The notes: a model not told the origin generated them from the letters alone. DNA of 64,000 bases from Nocardia takedensis NBRC 100417 (GCF_000308695.1 NZ_BAGG01000036.1:39922-103921); one strand, 5' to 3'. Numbered from the stretch's first letter, positions 36,244 to 46,134 are shown. Numbers and translations: made by a program.

Positions 36244-37083
36244 CTACGGTCCGGTCAGATGGCTCTCCAGCCAGCTCACCACGTCACCGAGCACCCGATC
36301 CCACTCGGGTTCGTTGAATACCTCGTGGTAGAGGCCCTCGTAGCGCAAGACCGTCAGATCCTTCGAGCCCGCGCCGCGCTCGACCAGGTCGGCACTGGAC
36401 GGCGCGGCCAGCGCGTCCTCGGTGCCGTGCAGCACCAGCAGCGGCCCGGTGAGCTCGCCCAGGTTCCGCTTGACCAGATCGGTCGCGCGCAGGATCTCCG
36501 CGCCGGTCCGCGCGGGCACCTTCCCGCGGAACACCAGCGGGTCGTTGTCGTAGGCGGCGACCACGGCGGGGTCGCGGCTGATCATCGAGGAGTCGAGGGT
36601 CAGCACGCCCAGATCCGGGGTGAACCGGCTCAGCAGCGGCGCGGCCAGCTTCTGCAACGGGTTGCCGACGGGGATGTCCAGCGGCGGGGCCGACAGCACC
36701 GTGCCCGCCACCTCGACGGGGGAACGGGTCTCCAGATACAGCGTGATCAGGCTGCCCATCGAATGGCCCAGCAGGAACGCGGGCACGCCGGGCTGTTCGC
36801 CGCGCGCGAGCGCCAGCAGTTCGAGCACGCTGTCGGCGGCCTGGTCCATCGACCCGATATTGGCCTTGCCGCCGCCCGACCGGCCGTGTCCGATGTGGTC
36901 GAGGGCGTAGACGGCGAATCCGGACTCCGCGAGCCGGGCCCCGACGTGGGCGTAGCGGCCGGAGTGCTCGGCGATGCCGTGCACCAGCACGACCACGCCG
37001 CGCGTCGCCTGCTCGGGAAGCCAGGCGCGCCAGGCGATCCGATGACCGCCGCTGACGAATTCGCCCTCCTCGGTGCCGGTCAC
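36244..37083 (-). CDS. Alpha/beta hydrolase, monoacylglycerol lipase-like
   Basis: The 279-aa protein has VVLVHGIAEHSGRYAHV (oxyanion, about residue 31), the nucleophile LLGHSMGSL (about 106-114), and Asp-His late segments LHGTEDALAAP (about 225) and YEGLYHEVFNE (about 254), which closely fit bacterial monoacylglycerol lipases. No export signal. Its GTG start overlaps the stop of the M20 peptidase gene by 4 bases. Confidence 0.88.
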   Translation of the reverse strand: MTGTEEGEFVSGGHRIAWRAWLPEQATRGVVVLVHGIAEHSGRYAHVGARLAESGFAVYALDHIGHGRSGGGKANIGSMDQAADSVLELLALARGEQPGVPAFLLGHSMGSLITLYLETRSPVEVAGTVLSAPPLDIPVGNPLQKLAAPLLSRFTPDLGVLTLDSSMISRDPAVVAAYDNDPLVFRGKVPARTGAEILRATDLVKRNLGELTGPLLVLHGTEDALAAPSSADLVERGAGSKDLTVLRYEGLYHEVFNEPEWDRVLGDVVSWLESHLTGP

Positions 37084-38501
37084 TGCCGCTCCTCCCGCTG
37101 CGCGCCTGCCGCGGGCGTGGACGGCGACCCGGTCGCCAACGCCTCGAACAGCCTGCTGTTGAACTCGATCAGCCGAGCGTAGTTGACCCGCGAGATGCGC
37201 TCGTCGGTTCCGTGGATCGTGTCCAGGTCGGCCTGGGTCAGCACGATCGGCGCGAAATTGCAGCGCGCGGCCGCCAGATCGTCGTAGTGCCGCGAATCGG
37301 TCGCCCCGGGCACGAGGCCGGTGGTCACCGCGACACCGGGCACCATGGCCTCGGCGATGCCCGCGATGACCGCGAAGGCCGGGCCGGGTTCGGCCGGGCG
37401 CGACGGCTCCGAGGACATCCCGACCAGGTCGATCCGCACGCCCTCGTCGTCGACGACCCGGCGGCAGTGCTCGAGCACCGTCGTCACCGAGTCGCCGGGC
37501 AGGATGCGGAAGTTGACCAGCGCCTCGGCCCGCTGCGGCAGCACGTTCGCCTTCACCCCGCCCCGGATGACGGTGGGCGCGGTGGTGGTGCGCACCATCG
37601 CCTCGGTCTGCGGCCGGGCGGCGAGAATCCGGGCGACCACCGGCGCGACCACGGGCAGATGCGCCAGGCCGAGTAGTTGACGTCGCGGTTCGGACATCGC
37701 GTGGCGCACCCGGCCGAGCATGTCCAGCGCGCCGGGAGTCAGCCGCAACGGCATCGGATTGTCCTGCACGCGGGCCACCGCGCGCGCGATCCGGCCCACC
37801 GCGGTCTGCCTGCCCGGCATCGAGGAGTGTCCGCCCACCTCCCGCACCGACAGTCGGACCGTCGCGTAGCCCTTCTCGCCGAGCATGATCGAGGCCACCG
37901 GGCGACGCACGCCGTCGGCGACGCCTTCGGTGATCACCCCGCCCTCGTCCAGCAGCAGATCCGCGCGCACCCCCTGCGCGCGCAGATGGCGGGCCATGCG
38001 CACCGCGCCGTCGTCGCCGAACACTTCCTCGTCGTGGCCGAAGGCCAGGTACACGGTGTGCCGAGGCCGCAGACCCGCGGTCAACGCCGCCTCCACCGCC
38101 TCCAGGATCGCCAGCACCCGACTCTTGTCGTCGATCGCGCCGCGACCCCAGATGTGGGTCCGGTCGACCACGCCGTCGAACGGCCCGTGGCTCCAGCGCT
38201 GCTCGTCGTCCACCGGCACCACGTCCTGGTGGGCGAGCAGGATCGCCGCCACGTGCTCGGGTTCGCGCCCGGCCCAGCGGTAGAGCCTGCTGTGGCCGAA
38301 GGTCCGCAACTCCAGTTCGGCGTGCACCCGAGGGAAGGACGCCTCGAGGTGTTCGGCCAGGCGACGGAATTCGGCGTCGGCGGTGTCGGCGGGCTCCTCG
38401 GTGGAAATCGTGGCGCAGCGCAGCGCCACCGCGAGCCGTTCGGCGGTCACGTCGTCCACCCCGGCGGCGCGGGTCGTCACGCCGCGCGATGCCGGACTCA
38501 C
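37080..38501 (-). CDS. M20-family metallopeptidase (carboxypeptidase/aminoacylase-like)
   Basis: The 473-aa protein has the M20 zinc signature: LLAHQDVVPVDDEQRWSHGP (about 92-111), GRGAIDDKS (about 122-130) and GHDEEVFGDDGA (about 156-167), with a dimerisation domain between about 215 and 350. Such enzymes cleave N-acyl amino acids or dipeptides. The GTG at 38501 overlaps the CocE-like stop by 4 bases, which fixes the start; the open frame extends much further upstream as antisense noise. Confidence 0.88.
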   Translation of the reverse strand: MSPASRGVTTRAAGVDDVTAERLAVALRCATISTEEPADTADAEFRRLAEHLEASFPRVHAELELRTFGHSRLYRWAGREPEHVAAILLAHQDVVPVDDEQRWSHGPFDGVVDRTHIWGRGAIDDKSRVLAILEAVEAALTAGLRPRHTVYLAFGHDEEVFGDDGAVRMARHLRAQGVRADLLLDEGGVITEGVADGVRRPVASIMLGEKGYATVRLSVREVGGHSSMPGRQTAVGRIARAVARVQDNPMPLRLTPGALDMLGRVRHAMSEPRRQLLGLAHLPVVAPVVARILAARPQTEAMVRTTTAPTVIRGGVKANVLPQRAEALVNFRILPGDSVTTVLEHCRRVVDDEGVRIDLVGMSSEPSRPAEPGPAFAVIAGIAEAMVPGVAVTTGLVPGATDSRHYDDLAAARCNFAPIVLTQADLDTIHGTDERISRVNYARLIEFNSRLFEALATGSPSTPAAGAQREERQ

Positions 38502-40162
38502 CGCGGACCTGTCTCGTTCGGGAGGTTCATGGGCACCACTGCATTGTTCATCACCTCCGCTCCGATCGTGGTCGTCTTCTGGACCCGCCACTTCTCGTGC
38601 GCCTCGCTGAGGCCGCCCGCCAGATCCGGAACCCGCGGCCGGTCCAGCAGCGGCAACTCCACCCGCCCCGCCACGACGGTGACCGTCGCGCCGGTCGGCG
38701 GGTGCACCCACACGTCGTCGACGACGTCGGTGACCCGGATTCCGAGTCGGTGGCCCGCGGCGATCGGCCAGTCCTGACCGAGCATCCTGATCGCGGTGGT
38801 CGCGGCGACCGGGGCGATCCCGCGCGTGATGACGGTGGCCCGCCCACTCGGTTCGACGTCGTAGAGTTCCACCGCGACGGTGGCCGCGGGCGGACCGAGC
38901 AGATCCAGCGTCGCCGTCGCCACCCCCGACAGGTGAGTCTCGCGCTCGAAAGGCCGCGACAGCGAGTAGATCTCCCGGTCCGCGCCCGGCACGTACCCGC
39001 GATCCACGAACGTGCCCGCCCGCACCGCGGCGGTGTGCCGTCGCGAATCCGCGGGCGGCCAAGCGGCCTCGGCCCGCCACCGTCCGTCGAACTGCTGGAC
39101 CGTCACCGGCGGACCCGGCACCTCGACGTCGCGCCCCGCCACGTGCCGGTCCAGGAACGCCATCACCTCGGCGTCGAAATGCGGGGTGCCGCACTTGAAC
39201 CGGCAGTCGTTGTGCCCCCACTGCCCGAACCAGGCGCGATGCTCGCCCGGCCCCTGGGCTCGCCACAACTCGAACACCCGGTCCGGCCGGGTGTTCTGGT
39301 CCACGAAACCCTGCCCGAGGAACAGCGGGATCGTGTTGCCGCGGGTCGCCGCCACCAGATCGCGGGCCACCCAGCCCGGGTCGGCCGCGTCGTGGTTCTG
39401 TGTCAACGCCAAGTAGTCGCGGGCGCAGTCCTCCGTCATCGCCACCGCGTTGGCCCGATACTCGGGGGAGTCGTCCGGTCTGCCCGGCGTCGAAGCGATC
39501 GCGAGATGTTCGATCCCGACCTGATCGCTGGGCCGGATCCCGTTCTCCGTCACCGGTTTCCCGGTGAACTTCCACGACACCCCCTGCATGTACAGGTAGG
39601 AGTACGGGTCGACCACCGGCTCGAAGGCCACCACTGCCGCCAACCCCGCCGGCCGCGCCGCCAAGCCCAGCAACCCCGTCCACGCCTCGTAGGACATCCC
39701 CACCATGCCCACCCGGCCGGTCGACCACGGCCTGCTCGCCGCCCACTCCACCGCCGTCGCCACATCCGAGCGCTCACCGGGCCCGCCGTAATCCGGACAG
39801 CCGTTCGACCCGCCGAACCCGCGCAGATCCACGATCACGAACGAATACCCCGCCCGCAACGCCATGTCGACCGGCAGGAAATCGGTCGACGGACCGCCCG
39901 CCAGGCGCGGCTCGGAAATGTAGGCCGTGTGCGAGCGGTACGGACTCACTGCCAACAACACCGGCGTCCGCGCCTCGGGCGACAACCCCGCCGGTCGCAG
40001 CACATCGGCATGCAACCGGGTCCCGTCCGGCGCGGTCAACCAGTGCTCCTCGTACACGTGCGGCGTGGTCACCGGCTCCGTGGACGGGTCCGCCGACGCC
40101 ACCGGCGCCGCCAGCCCGAGCACCGAAACCAACCCCACCAGCACGCGCAACACCCAGTCCAC
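38498..40162 (-). CDS. Secreted CocE/NonD-family hydrolase
   Basis: The 554-aa protein has a signal peptide (cleavage likely after ASA, about residue 24), an alpha/beta-hydrolase domain with DLRGFGGSNG (about 115) and the nucleophile in GMVGMSYEAWTG (about 150), and a C-terminal jelly-roll domain (about 355-540) as in X-Pro dipeptidyl-peptidases and cocaine esterase. It probably hydrolyses acyl esters or peptides outside the membrane. It is the first gene of the four-gene operon ending in ribH2. Confidence 0.9.
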   Translation of the reverse strand: MDWVLRVLVGLVSVLGLAAPVASADPSTEPVTTPHVYEEHWLTAPDGTRLHADVLRPAGLSPEARTPVLLAVSPYRSHTAYISEPRLAGGPSTDFLPVDMALRAGYSFVIVDLRGFGGSNGCPDYGGPGERSDVATAVEWAASRPWSTGRVGMVGMSYEAWTGLLGLAARPAGLAAVVAFEPVVDPYSYLYMQGVSWKFTGKPVTENGIRPSDQVGIEHLAIASTPGRPDDSPEYRANAVAMTEDCARDYLALTQNHDAADPGWVARDLVAATRGNTIPLFLGQGFVDQNTRPDRVFELWRAQGPGEHRAWFGQWGHNDCRFKCGTPHFDAEVMAFLDRHVAGRDVEVPGPPVTVQQFDGRWRAEAAWPPADSRRHTAAVRAGTFVDRGYVPGADREIYSLSRPFERETHLSGVATATLDLLGPPAATVAVELYDVEPSGRATVITRGIAPVAATTAIRMLGQDWPIAAGHRLGIRVTDVVDDVWVHPPTGATVTVVAGRVELPLLDRPRVPDLAGGLSEAHEKWRVQKTTTIGAEVMNNAVVPMNLPNETGPR

Positions 40163-40302
40163 CCCTGGACTATGTCGGCCGGTCCTCCGCGAGTCCAGCC
40201 CCCGGAACGGGGGTTCCTCCTGCTCGAGCGACTAAGCGCGCTTGTGCGGGCGTCCGGCCTGCGGAATCAGGTTGTGCCGGATGCGTTGCCAGGCTCTCGC
40301 GC

Positions 40303-41142
40303 TCAGGCCACCGGTCGCGCCGCCTCCGGCACGTACACGGTCCGTATGTCGAACACCGCCAAGTGCGGCGTGGGCGCTTCGCAGGTCACCGGAGCGTCCG
40401 GGGCCGCGGCCACCTCGACGCGCAGTTCTGCGGCGCTCACCCTGAGCGTGAGCAGGTCCGACGGACAGGCGCGCACCGGAAACGCGTAGCGGCGCACCCC
40501 GTTCGACCCGTACTCGTTCGACAGCCGCGAGGGTCGCCCGAGCACCTCGCGCACCCCGTCGCCCAATTCCGCGACCAGCGCCGCCGGATCGGTCACCTCG
40601 CGGGGCGCGAACTCCGCCGCTCCCGGCCCGAGTTCGACCCGGCCCACCGACTCCGCGGGCCCGTCCCGATCGAGCGGCGCGCCCGCGATCGACTCCACCC
40701 CGTCGAGCACCGACCGCCGCACCTCGAAGACCACGAACGGCGTATACGCCCGCACACATTCCGGCCGATCGATCCCGCCGAGCAGTTCGACCCGCAACTG
40801 CGCGCCGACCCGCCGCAGCGTCGCCGTCGACGGCAACCGGCACCCGGTGCTCGTCACGGCCGCCACATACGCGTGCGCGTCCAGGTCACCCAGCATCTCG
40901 GGCTGTCGCACGACCTGCGGCGGGTCCGCACGCCCCGCGAACCACCCCGCGAACGCGTCGGCCGAGCGCGGATCGTCGATCACCGCCGCGAACGGCGGAC
41001 CGTGGAAACCCGAAGCGTCGAACTCGACCACCTCGGCGTCGAGCACCTCACCCGACCCGGGAGTCGGTTCGGCCCGCGCATCGCATCCGGCCAGCAGCAG
41101 ACCCGCCGCCAACGCCACCATCCACCGCATCCGAAACCCCAT
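40303..41142 (-). CDS. Lipoprotein of unknown function
   Basis: The 279-aa protein has a signal peptide with the lipobox LLAGC (Cys at about residue 20) and a two-part exported domain with several cysteines (TSTGCRLP, RPECVRAY, VRACPSDL, VTCEAPT), pairing likely as disulfides. No family is recognised. It is alone on the strand, 140 bases upstream of the CocE operon. Confidence 0.75.
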   Translation of the reverse strand: MGFRMRWMVALAAGLLLAGCDARAEPTPGSGEVLDAEVVEFDASGFHGPPFAAVIDDPRSADAFAGWFAGRADPPQVVRQPEMLGDLDAHAYVAAVTSTGCRLPSTATLRRVGAQLRVELLGGIDRPECVRAYTPFVVFEVRRSVLDGVESIAGAPLDRDGPAESVGRVELGPGAAEFAPREVTDPAALVAELGDGVREVLGRPSRLSNEYGSNGVRRYAFPVRACPSDLLTLRVSAAELRVEVAAAPDAPVTCEAPTPHLAVFDIRTVYVPEAARPVA

Positions 41143-41402
41143 ACCGGTGTATTCCCCCGCACCCCATAGGCGTTAACGGATCGCTTCCGCACACGGTCGC
41201 CGCTTTGTGCCCCGCGCTCTCGGCGAATGGGCTGTATCCGCCCCGGACACGCTGCTTTCCTCGCGGTCGAGGTTGGCCGACAAGGGTGTGTTCCGAGGGC
41301 TCAGCCGAGCTCTCGTCCCCGAGGCGGGCCGGACACGGTCGTTCATCGGGGCCGCTACGAAGCCGGTGACAATGCGAAGGAGGTTGTCGTCGGACGCTGC
41401 CG

Positions 41403-42626
41403 CTACGTCCGACCCGTCGGTGCCCGGTCGAATCCGTTCGGTGCGTCGGACAACGCCGGATCGGCGAGCGCCGTCGCCGCGAGTGCCGGGCAGTGTGGGG
41501 CCAGCGCCGTGACCAGTTCGCGGATCTGCCGCCGCGTTCCGGGTTCGAGTGACGCGGTCCGCGCGACGTCGAGTTCGTTCGCGACCGTGAGCGTCGCGAA
41601 GTCGGCGAGATCCGCGCCCGCGAGCGCGGTGACCGCGCCGGTGAACCGATCGGCGACCGGCAGCGGAACCTCGTCCATCCGCGCGTAGGTGGCCGCTCGG
41701 TCACACGCCCCGTAGAGGTAGACGAGGCGCTCGGCGTCGGTGCCGATCGCGGCGCGCAACCGGTCGCGCCGGTCGAGGGGGAGCAGCGGGTGCGCGAAAC
41801 CGTCTGTGCCGTAGGCGGCGTGACACAACGCGGCCAGTCGCAGGCGTGGACTCCCGTCCGCGACCACCTGCCCGACGCGCACCAGATGCTCGACCAGCGT
41901 GCCGCCGGGATGGTCGAGTCGGCGCGCGTCGAGGTCGGTCAGCAGGGCGCGCGCGGGCCAGTCGAGGGTGACGGTGAGAGCCTCGGCCAGGCGCACGGGT
42001 TGCTCGCGCGCGATGAGATGTCCGGTATCGGGAATCACCGTCACGGTCGCGTGCGGGGCGAGGCCCGTCAGGTCGGCGACATCCTCGTCGACCAGGGGTC
42101 CGCCGCCGCCCGCACGGACCAGCAGGATCGGACAATCCAGCGATCCGGTGATCCGGCGCAACTCCGCACCCCGCGCCAGGATGTCCTCCGTTAGACCGGA
42201 ATGGCGTTCCGCCCCCGGCGTGCGACCGAGGAACGCCCGCACCCGATCGGGATCGAGACCCGGAACGACGTCGACCAGAACCAACCCCGCCACCCGCGCC
42301 CGCACCGCCGGATCCGCCAGCGCGGCCACCGCCGCCAACCCGCCGAGCGACGCGCCGACCAGCACGCAGCCGACCGGTTCGGCGGCCAGGACAGCGGCCA
42401 CGTCGGCGGCGCACACCGCCAGCGACCTGGCCGCACCGTCGCTGTCCCCGTGGCCGCGCTGGTCGTAGGCCACGCAACGGAACCCCGCCGCGACGAGCAC
42501 TTCGATGACCGGCGACCAGACCCGCCGACGTTCGCCGCCCGCGTGCAACAGGACCACCGTCGGCCCGTCACCCGCCTCCTCGCCGCGCAGCACCACGCCG
42601 TCGGGTCGAACGATCTGCCTGGCCAT
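41403..42626 (-). CDS. Alpha/beta hydrolase fused to a DUF6817-like domain
   Basis: The 407-aa protein has an N-terminal hydrolase (about residues 1-245), with VLLHAGGERRRVW, YDQRGHGDSD, nucleophile VGASLGGLAAV (about 89-99) and late PDTGHLIAREQP. This is joined to a C-terminal domain (about 247-390) beginning HPGGTLVEHLVRVGQVV, with LCHAAYGTDGF and LVYLYGACDRA. The His-rich pattern of the second part resembles an HD-like metal hydrolase fold (DUF6817, from memory). Both catalytic cores look intact, so two linked reactions are possible. Confidence 0.75.
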   Translation of the reverse strand: MARQIVRPDGVVLRGEEAGDGPTVVLLHAGGERRRVWSPVIEVLVAAGFRCVAYDQRGHGDSDGAARSLAVCAADVAAVLAAEPVGCVLVGASLGGLAAVAALADPAVRARVAGLVLVDVVPGLDPDRVRAFLGRTPGAERHSGLTEDILARGAELRRITGSLDCPILLVRAGGGGPLVDEDVADLTGLAPHATVTVIPDTGHLIAREQPVRLAEALTVTLDWPARALLTDLDARRLDHPGGTLVEHLVRVGQVVADGSPRLRLAALCHAAYGTDGFAHPLLPLDRRDRLRAAIGTDAERLVYLYGACDRAATYARMDEVPLPVADRFTGAVTALAGADLADFATLTVANELDVARTASLEPGTRRQIRELVTALAPHCPALAATALADPALSDAPNGFDRAPTGRT

Positions 42627-42660
42627 GACGCCCCCTGCCGTGCCGGTCTCGCGGCCGACG

Positions 42661-43161
42661 CTAGCCCCGGCGACCGGAACGGTCCGCGCCGGGGTCGCGC
42701 AACCGATCCAACCGGCACTCCAGCACGTCGCGTGGCTCGACCGTCCCGAAATAGTGGTTGTCGTGCATGACCAGCTCGAAACCGATGTCCAGGAACAATT
42801 TCCGCGCGACCGAGTTGTCCGGCCGCACCGTCAGGTACACGATCTCCGCGCCGAGTCGCGCGTCGTTGCGCAACGCGTGGTCCAACAGCGCCCGACCGAT
42901 CCCGCGCCCCCGACGCCCCTCCGTGACCGCGAAGGTGAACAGCAGCGCGCGCCCGGCCCTGGTGAGGGTCAACGCGTAACCCACCACGGAACCGTCCAGT
43001 TCGGCGACGATCCATTCCTCGCTGTGCAGATCGAACAACTGCCGCAGCATCAGATACCGATACGGCTCGTCGAACGCCTCGGCCTCGATGGCGGCGATGT
43101 CCTCGATATCCTCGAAACGGGCCGAGCGGTAGAGCGGCTGTGCCTCGGTGTCGCTATCCAT
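42661..43161 (-). CDS. GNAT-family N-acetyltransferase
   Basis: The 166-aa protein has the acetyl-CoA loop EGRRGRGIGRALLDHAL (about residues 92-108) preceded by LLFTFAVTE and followed by LTVRPDNSVARKLFLDIGFE, the full GNAT core, close to RimI-type enzymes. The substrate is unknown. The ATG at 43161 follows GGGGAG and gives the most compact N-terminus; an ATG at 43173 is possible. Confidence 0.85.
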   Translation of the reverse strand: MDSDTEAQPLYRSARFEDIEDIAAIEAEAFDEPYRYLMLRQLFDLHSEEWIVAELDGSVVGYALTLTRAGRALLFTFAVTEGRRGRGIGRALLDHALRNDARLGAEIVYLTVRPDNSVARKLFLDIGFELVMHDNHYFGTVEPRDVLECRLDRLRDPGADRSGRRG

Positions 43162-43493
43162 ACGCTCCCCCATCGATCGTGACGGCAAGCGGTGAAACGA
43201 ACACGGCCAACGCACGGCCGGGAACCAGCAGGGTACCGCGAAAACGGGAGGGCCGTAGTCACCTTCGTCTCCCGGTGCCCGTAACGCGGCGATCGATTCC
43301 GTCCGGAAGGATCTGATCAGTCCGGTTTTCGGCGGGCGTCAGCGAACCGCCGGACAATCCGGAGAACCCGCGTATCGAACCGATCGAGGAGCGTCCGGAA
43401 CCGCCCATCCGCCCCTTGGAACGAGCCGCGCCCCGGCCGATGTTCCCCTCGTTTCCGCGCCCGGTCAGGCGGTCGGTTTTCCGCGTCGCGCCC
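43162..43493. other. 332-bp stretch without a recognisable gene
   Basis: This region between the GNAT gene and the small P-loop kinase holds no frame with coding character, no clear terminator and no repeat that I could see. It should contain the GNAT promoter near its left end. Confidence 0.6.
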
Positions 43494-44042
43494 TCACCCC
43501 CTCCGCGGCCCGAGCCCCGCCACGAATCGCGCCCCGTCCGCGTGCGACCCCACCCGCACGAACTCGACGTGCCGATACCGGGGGTCGACCAGCGCCGCCA
43601 GATGCCGTTCCCGATTCCGCGCGTGCGTCGTCCACGCCCACGCCACCACCGACTTGTCCGGATCCACCCACCACAGATTCCCCCACGGCTCGCGATTCCC
43701 GTTCCACAGCACCTGCCGTGTCACCACCCGCACGATCGTCCGCCGCACCAACTGGACCATCACCCGCCACCGGGGCAGATCGAACCACACCACCGTCTGC
43801 ACCCGATCCCACACCACCTCCGCCAACGCGCCCCGATAATTCCCGTCCACCACCCACTCGTCCCCGGCCACGATCTGTTCGACCCGCTCCCGGAACTCCT
43901 CCCGCGGCAACGCCACCCACCCCGCCTGGTGATAGATCCCGTCCAACTCGACGTGCTCCACCCCCAACCGCCCCGCGATCTCCCGCGCCAACGAACTCTT
44001 CCCCGACCCCGAAGTCCCCATCACCCAGACCCGACGCCCCAC
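43494..44042 (-). CDS. Small P-loop kinase (adenylate kinase/FlaR-like)
   Basis: The 182-aa protein has Walker A MGTSGSGKSSLA (about residues 8-19), the substrate segment HVELDGIYHQAGW (about 33-45), VVDGNYRG (about 68) and the lid Arg-rich stretch; this is the DNA-topology-modulation (FlaR) or shikimate-kinase-like pattern of small P-loop proteins. The GTG at 44042 has GGAGGA about 6 bases before it; a GTG at 44048 is too close to that site. Confidence 0.8.
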   Translation of the reverse strand: MGRRVWVMGTSGSGKSSLAREIAGRLGVEHVELDGIYHQAGWVALPREEFRERVEQIVAGDEWVVDGNYRGALAEVVWDRVQTVVWFDLPRWRVMVQLVRRTIVRVVTRQVLWNGNREPWGNLWWVDPDKSVVAWAWTTHARNRERHLAALVDPRYRHVEFVRVGSHADGARFVAGLGPRRG

Positions 44043-44327
44043 ACCCACTCCTCCCCGAGATTTGCGACCCACCCACCTTTCCACCCACCGCCCACCGCAG
44101 TCGCGCCGGGGCGCTCGGTGCGGTCGGATGGCCGAAACCCTGTGCCCCAAACTGTCCATCGATGATCACGATCACACCGGCCGACCCGCAAACCTGACCG
44201 TCGCCGAACTGCTGTTCATCGCCATCGGCCGTCGACTCGTGACCCGAATCCCCGCCCATCACCCCGACCGGCCCCTCACCGCCGAAACGACGCCACCGCA
44301 CGCCCTACTCGCCAACCCGCGATAGAT

Positions 44328-44597
44328 TCACCTCACGGCAACCGCCGGGACGACCTCGCCATCGCGAACCAGATCGCCGACGACGTCCCGCACGAGATCA
44401 CGCACTCCGCGCAGCGCCTCCTCCTGAGAGGAAGCCATCCCCCCGGCCACCTTCCGTAACGACCAGCCGTATTCGCGCAGGCCGCCCACAGTTTCCACGG
44501 ATACCTGCACGTCGTGCTCATCGGGCATTGGTTCGGGCTGGGACGCCGGATACACGACAGCGGAAAATGATTCGCTCTCCTGTACACCCATCTCCAC
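44328..44597 (-). CDS. Acidic small protein of unknown function (89 aa)
   Basis: The 89-aa product is acidic at first (QPEPMPDEHDVQVSVETVGG) and then helical, with SSQEEALRGVRDLVRDVVGD near the end. The codon pattern looks real rather than shadow. The start is uncertain: a GTG at 44597 or an ATG at 44591, both with weak ribosome sites. It lies after the glnA1 terminator, so it has its own promoter or none. No family is recognised. Confidence 0.5.
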   Translation of the reverse strand: MEMGVQESESFSAVVYPASQPEPMPDEHDVQVSVETVGGLREYGWSLRKVAGGMASSQEEALRGVRDLVRDVVGDLVRDGEVVPAVAVR

Positions 44598-44605
44598 ACA
44601 AACGA

Positions 44606-44639
44606 GTCCACCCGCCGAGCAACCGCTCGACGGGTGGAC
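44606..44639 (-). terminator. Terminator of glnA1
   Basis: A 15-bp stem (44606-44620 with 44625-44639, one mismatch) closes an AACC loop and is followed on the minus strand by TCGTTTGTGT. It lies 58 bases after the glnA1 stop. Confidence 0.82.
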
Positions 44640-44697
44640 TCAGAACCCACCACTGCCTACCCGAGACCGAAATCAGGGGCAGGACAGCACATCCGGC

Positions 44698-46134
44698 TTA
44701 CACGTCGAAGTAGAGCTCGAACTCGTACGGGTGCGGACGCAGGTTGACCGGGGCGATCTCGGTTTCGCGCTTGAGCGAGATCCAGGTCTCGATGAGGTCG
44801 TCGGTGAAGACGTTGCCTTCGGTGAGGTACTCGTGGTCCTGCTCGAGGCGGTCGATGACCGTGGCGAGGCTGGTGGGGGCCTGCGGGATGTTCTTGGCCT
44901 CCTCCGGCGGGAGCTCGTAGAGGTCCTTGTCGACGGGGGCCAGGGGCTCGATCTTCTTCTTGATGCCGTCGAGGCCGGCCATCATCATGGCGGCGAAGGC
45001 CAGGTACGGGTTGCCCGAGGAGTCCGGCGCGCGGAATTCCAGGCGCTTGGCCTTCGGGTTGTTGCCGGTGACCGGGATGCGGACCGCGGCGGAGCGGTTG
45101 CGCTGCGAGTACACCAGGTTGATGGGGGCCTCGTAGCCGGGGACCAGGCGGTGGTAGGAGTTCACGGTCGGGTTGGTGAACGCCAGCAGCGACGGCGCGT
45201 GGTGCAGGATGCCGCCGATGTAGTGACGCGCCAGGTCCGACAGGCCGCCGTAGCCGGCCTCGTCGTGGAACAGCGGCTTGCCGTCCTTCCACAGCGACTG
45301 GTGCACGTGCATGCCCGAGCCGTTGTCGCCGAAGAGCGGCTTCGGCATGAACGTGACGGTCTTGCCTTCCTGCCACGCGGTGTTCTTGACGATGTACTTG
45401 AACAGCTGCAGATCGTCGGCCGCGCCGAGCAGGGTATTGAAGCGGTAGTTGATCTCGGCCTGTCCGGCGGTGCCGACCTCGTGATGGCCGCGCTCGAGCT
45501 CGAAGCCCGCGTTCTGCAGGTTGGTGGAGATCTTGTCGCGCAGGTCGACGTAGTGGTCGTAGGGCGCGACGGGGAAGTAGCCGCCCTTGTTGCGGACCTT
45601 GTAGCCGCGGTTGAGGGTGCCGTCGGGGTTGAACTCGGCACCGGTGTTCCACGAACCGGAGATCGACTCGATCTCGTAGAACGCGCCGTTCATGCCCGAG
45701 TCGTAGCGGATCGAGTCGAAGATGTAGAACTCCGCCTCGGCGCCGAAGTAGGCGGTGTCGGCGATACCGGTCGAGCGCAGGTATTCCTCGGCCTTGCGGG
45801 CGATGTTGCGCGGGTCGCGGGAGTAGGCCTCGCGGGTGAACGGGTCGTGGACGAAGAAGTTCAGGTTCAGCGTCTTGGCGGCGCGGAAGGAGTCGATGCG
45901 GGCGGTGCTGAAGTCGGGCAGCAGCAGCATGTCCGACTCGTCGATGGACTGGAAGCCGCGAACGGAGGACCCGTCGAACGCTAGGCCTTCCTCAGCGAGG
46001 TCAGCGGTGAAGGCCTTGGCCGGGATCGAGAAGTGCTGCTGCACACCCGGAAGATCGCTGAAGCGGATATCGACATATTCGATGTCCTGCTCCTTGATGT
46101 ACTGGATGACCTCTTCGGCCGTGCTGAACGTCAC
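44698..46134 (-). CDS. glnA1: Glutamine synthetase type I, main GlnA1
   Basis: The 478-aa enzyme makes glutamine from glutamate and ammonia. It shows [17 protein letters not shown] (about 52), the metal segments EAEFYIF and [29 protein letters not shown], and the adenylylation loop with Tyr in [10 protein letters not shown] (about 400). The length equals M. tuberculosis GlnA1, and the Tyr site fits control by GlnE, also in this window. A GlnR box and a terminator flank it. The ATG at 46134 follows GGAG. Confidence 0.97.
   Translation of the reverse strand: MTFSTAEEVIQYIKEQDIEYVDIRFSDLPGVQQHFSIPAKAFTADLAEEGLAFDGSSVRGFQSIDESDMLLLPDFSTARIDSFRAAKTLNLNFFVHDPFTREAYSRDPRNIARKAEEYLRSTGIADTAYFGAEAEFYIFDSIRYDSGMNGAFYEIESISGSWNTGAEFNPDGTLNRGYKVRNKGGYFPVAPYDHYVDLRDKISTNLQNAGFELERGHHEVGTAGQAEINYRFNTLLGAADDLQLFKYIVKNTAWQEGKTVTFMPKPLFGDNGSGMHVHQSLWKDGKPLFHDEAGYGGLSDLARHYIGGILHHAPSLLAFTNPTVNSYHRLVPGYEAPINLVYSQRNRSAAVRIPVTGNNPKAKRLEFRAPDSSGNPYLAFAAMMMAGLDGIKKKIEPLAPVDKDLYELPPEEAKNIPQAPTSLATVIDRLEQDHEYLTEGNVFTDDLIETWISLKRETEIAPVNLRPHPYEFELYFDV

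Noticed and set aside
43465..44325. Additional genes on either strand around the small P-loop kinase
   Set aside because: The frames are Pro/His/Arg- or Gly/Val-rich, lack ribosome sites and overlap the better supported kinase gene.
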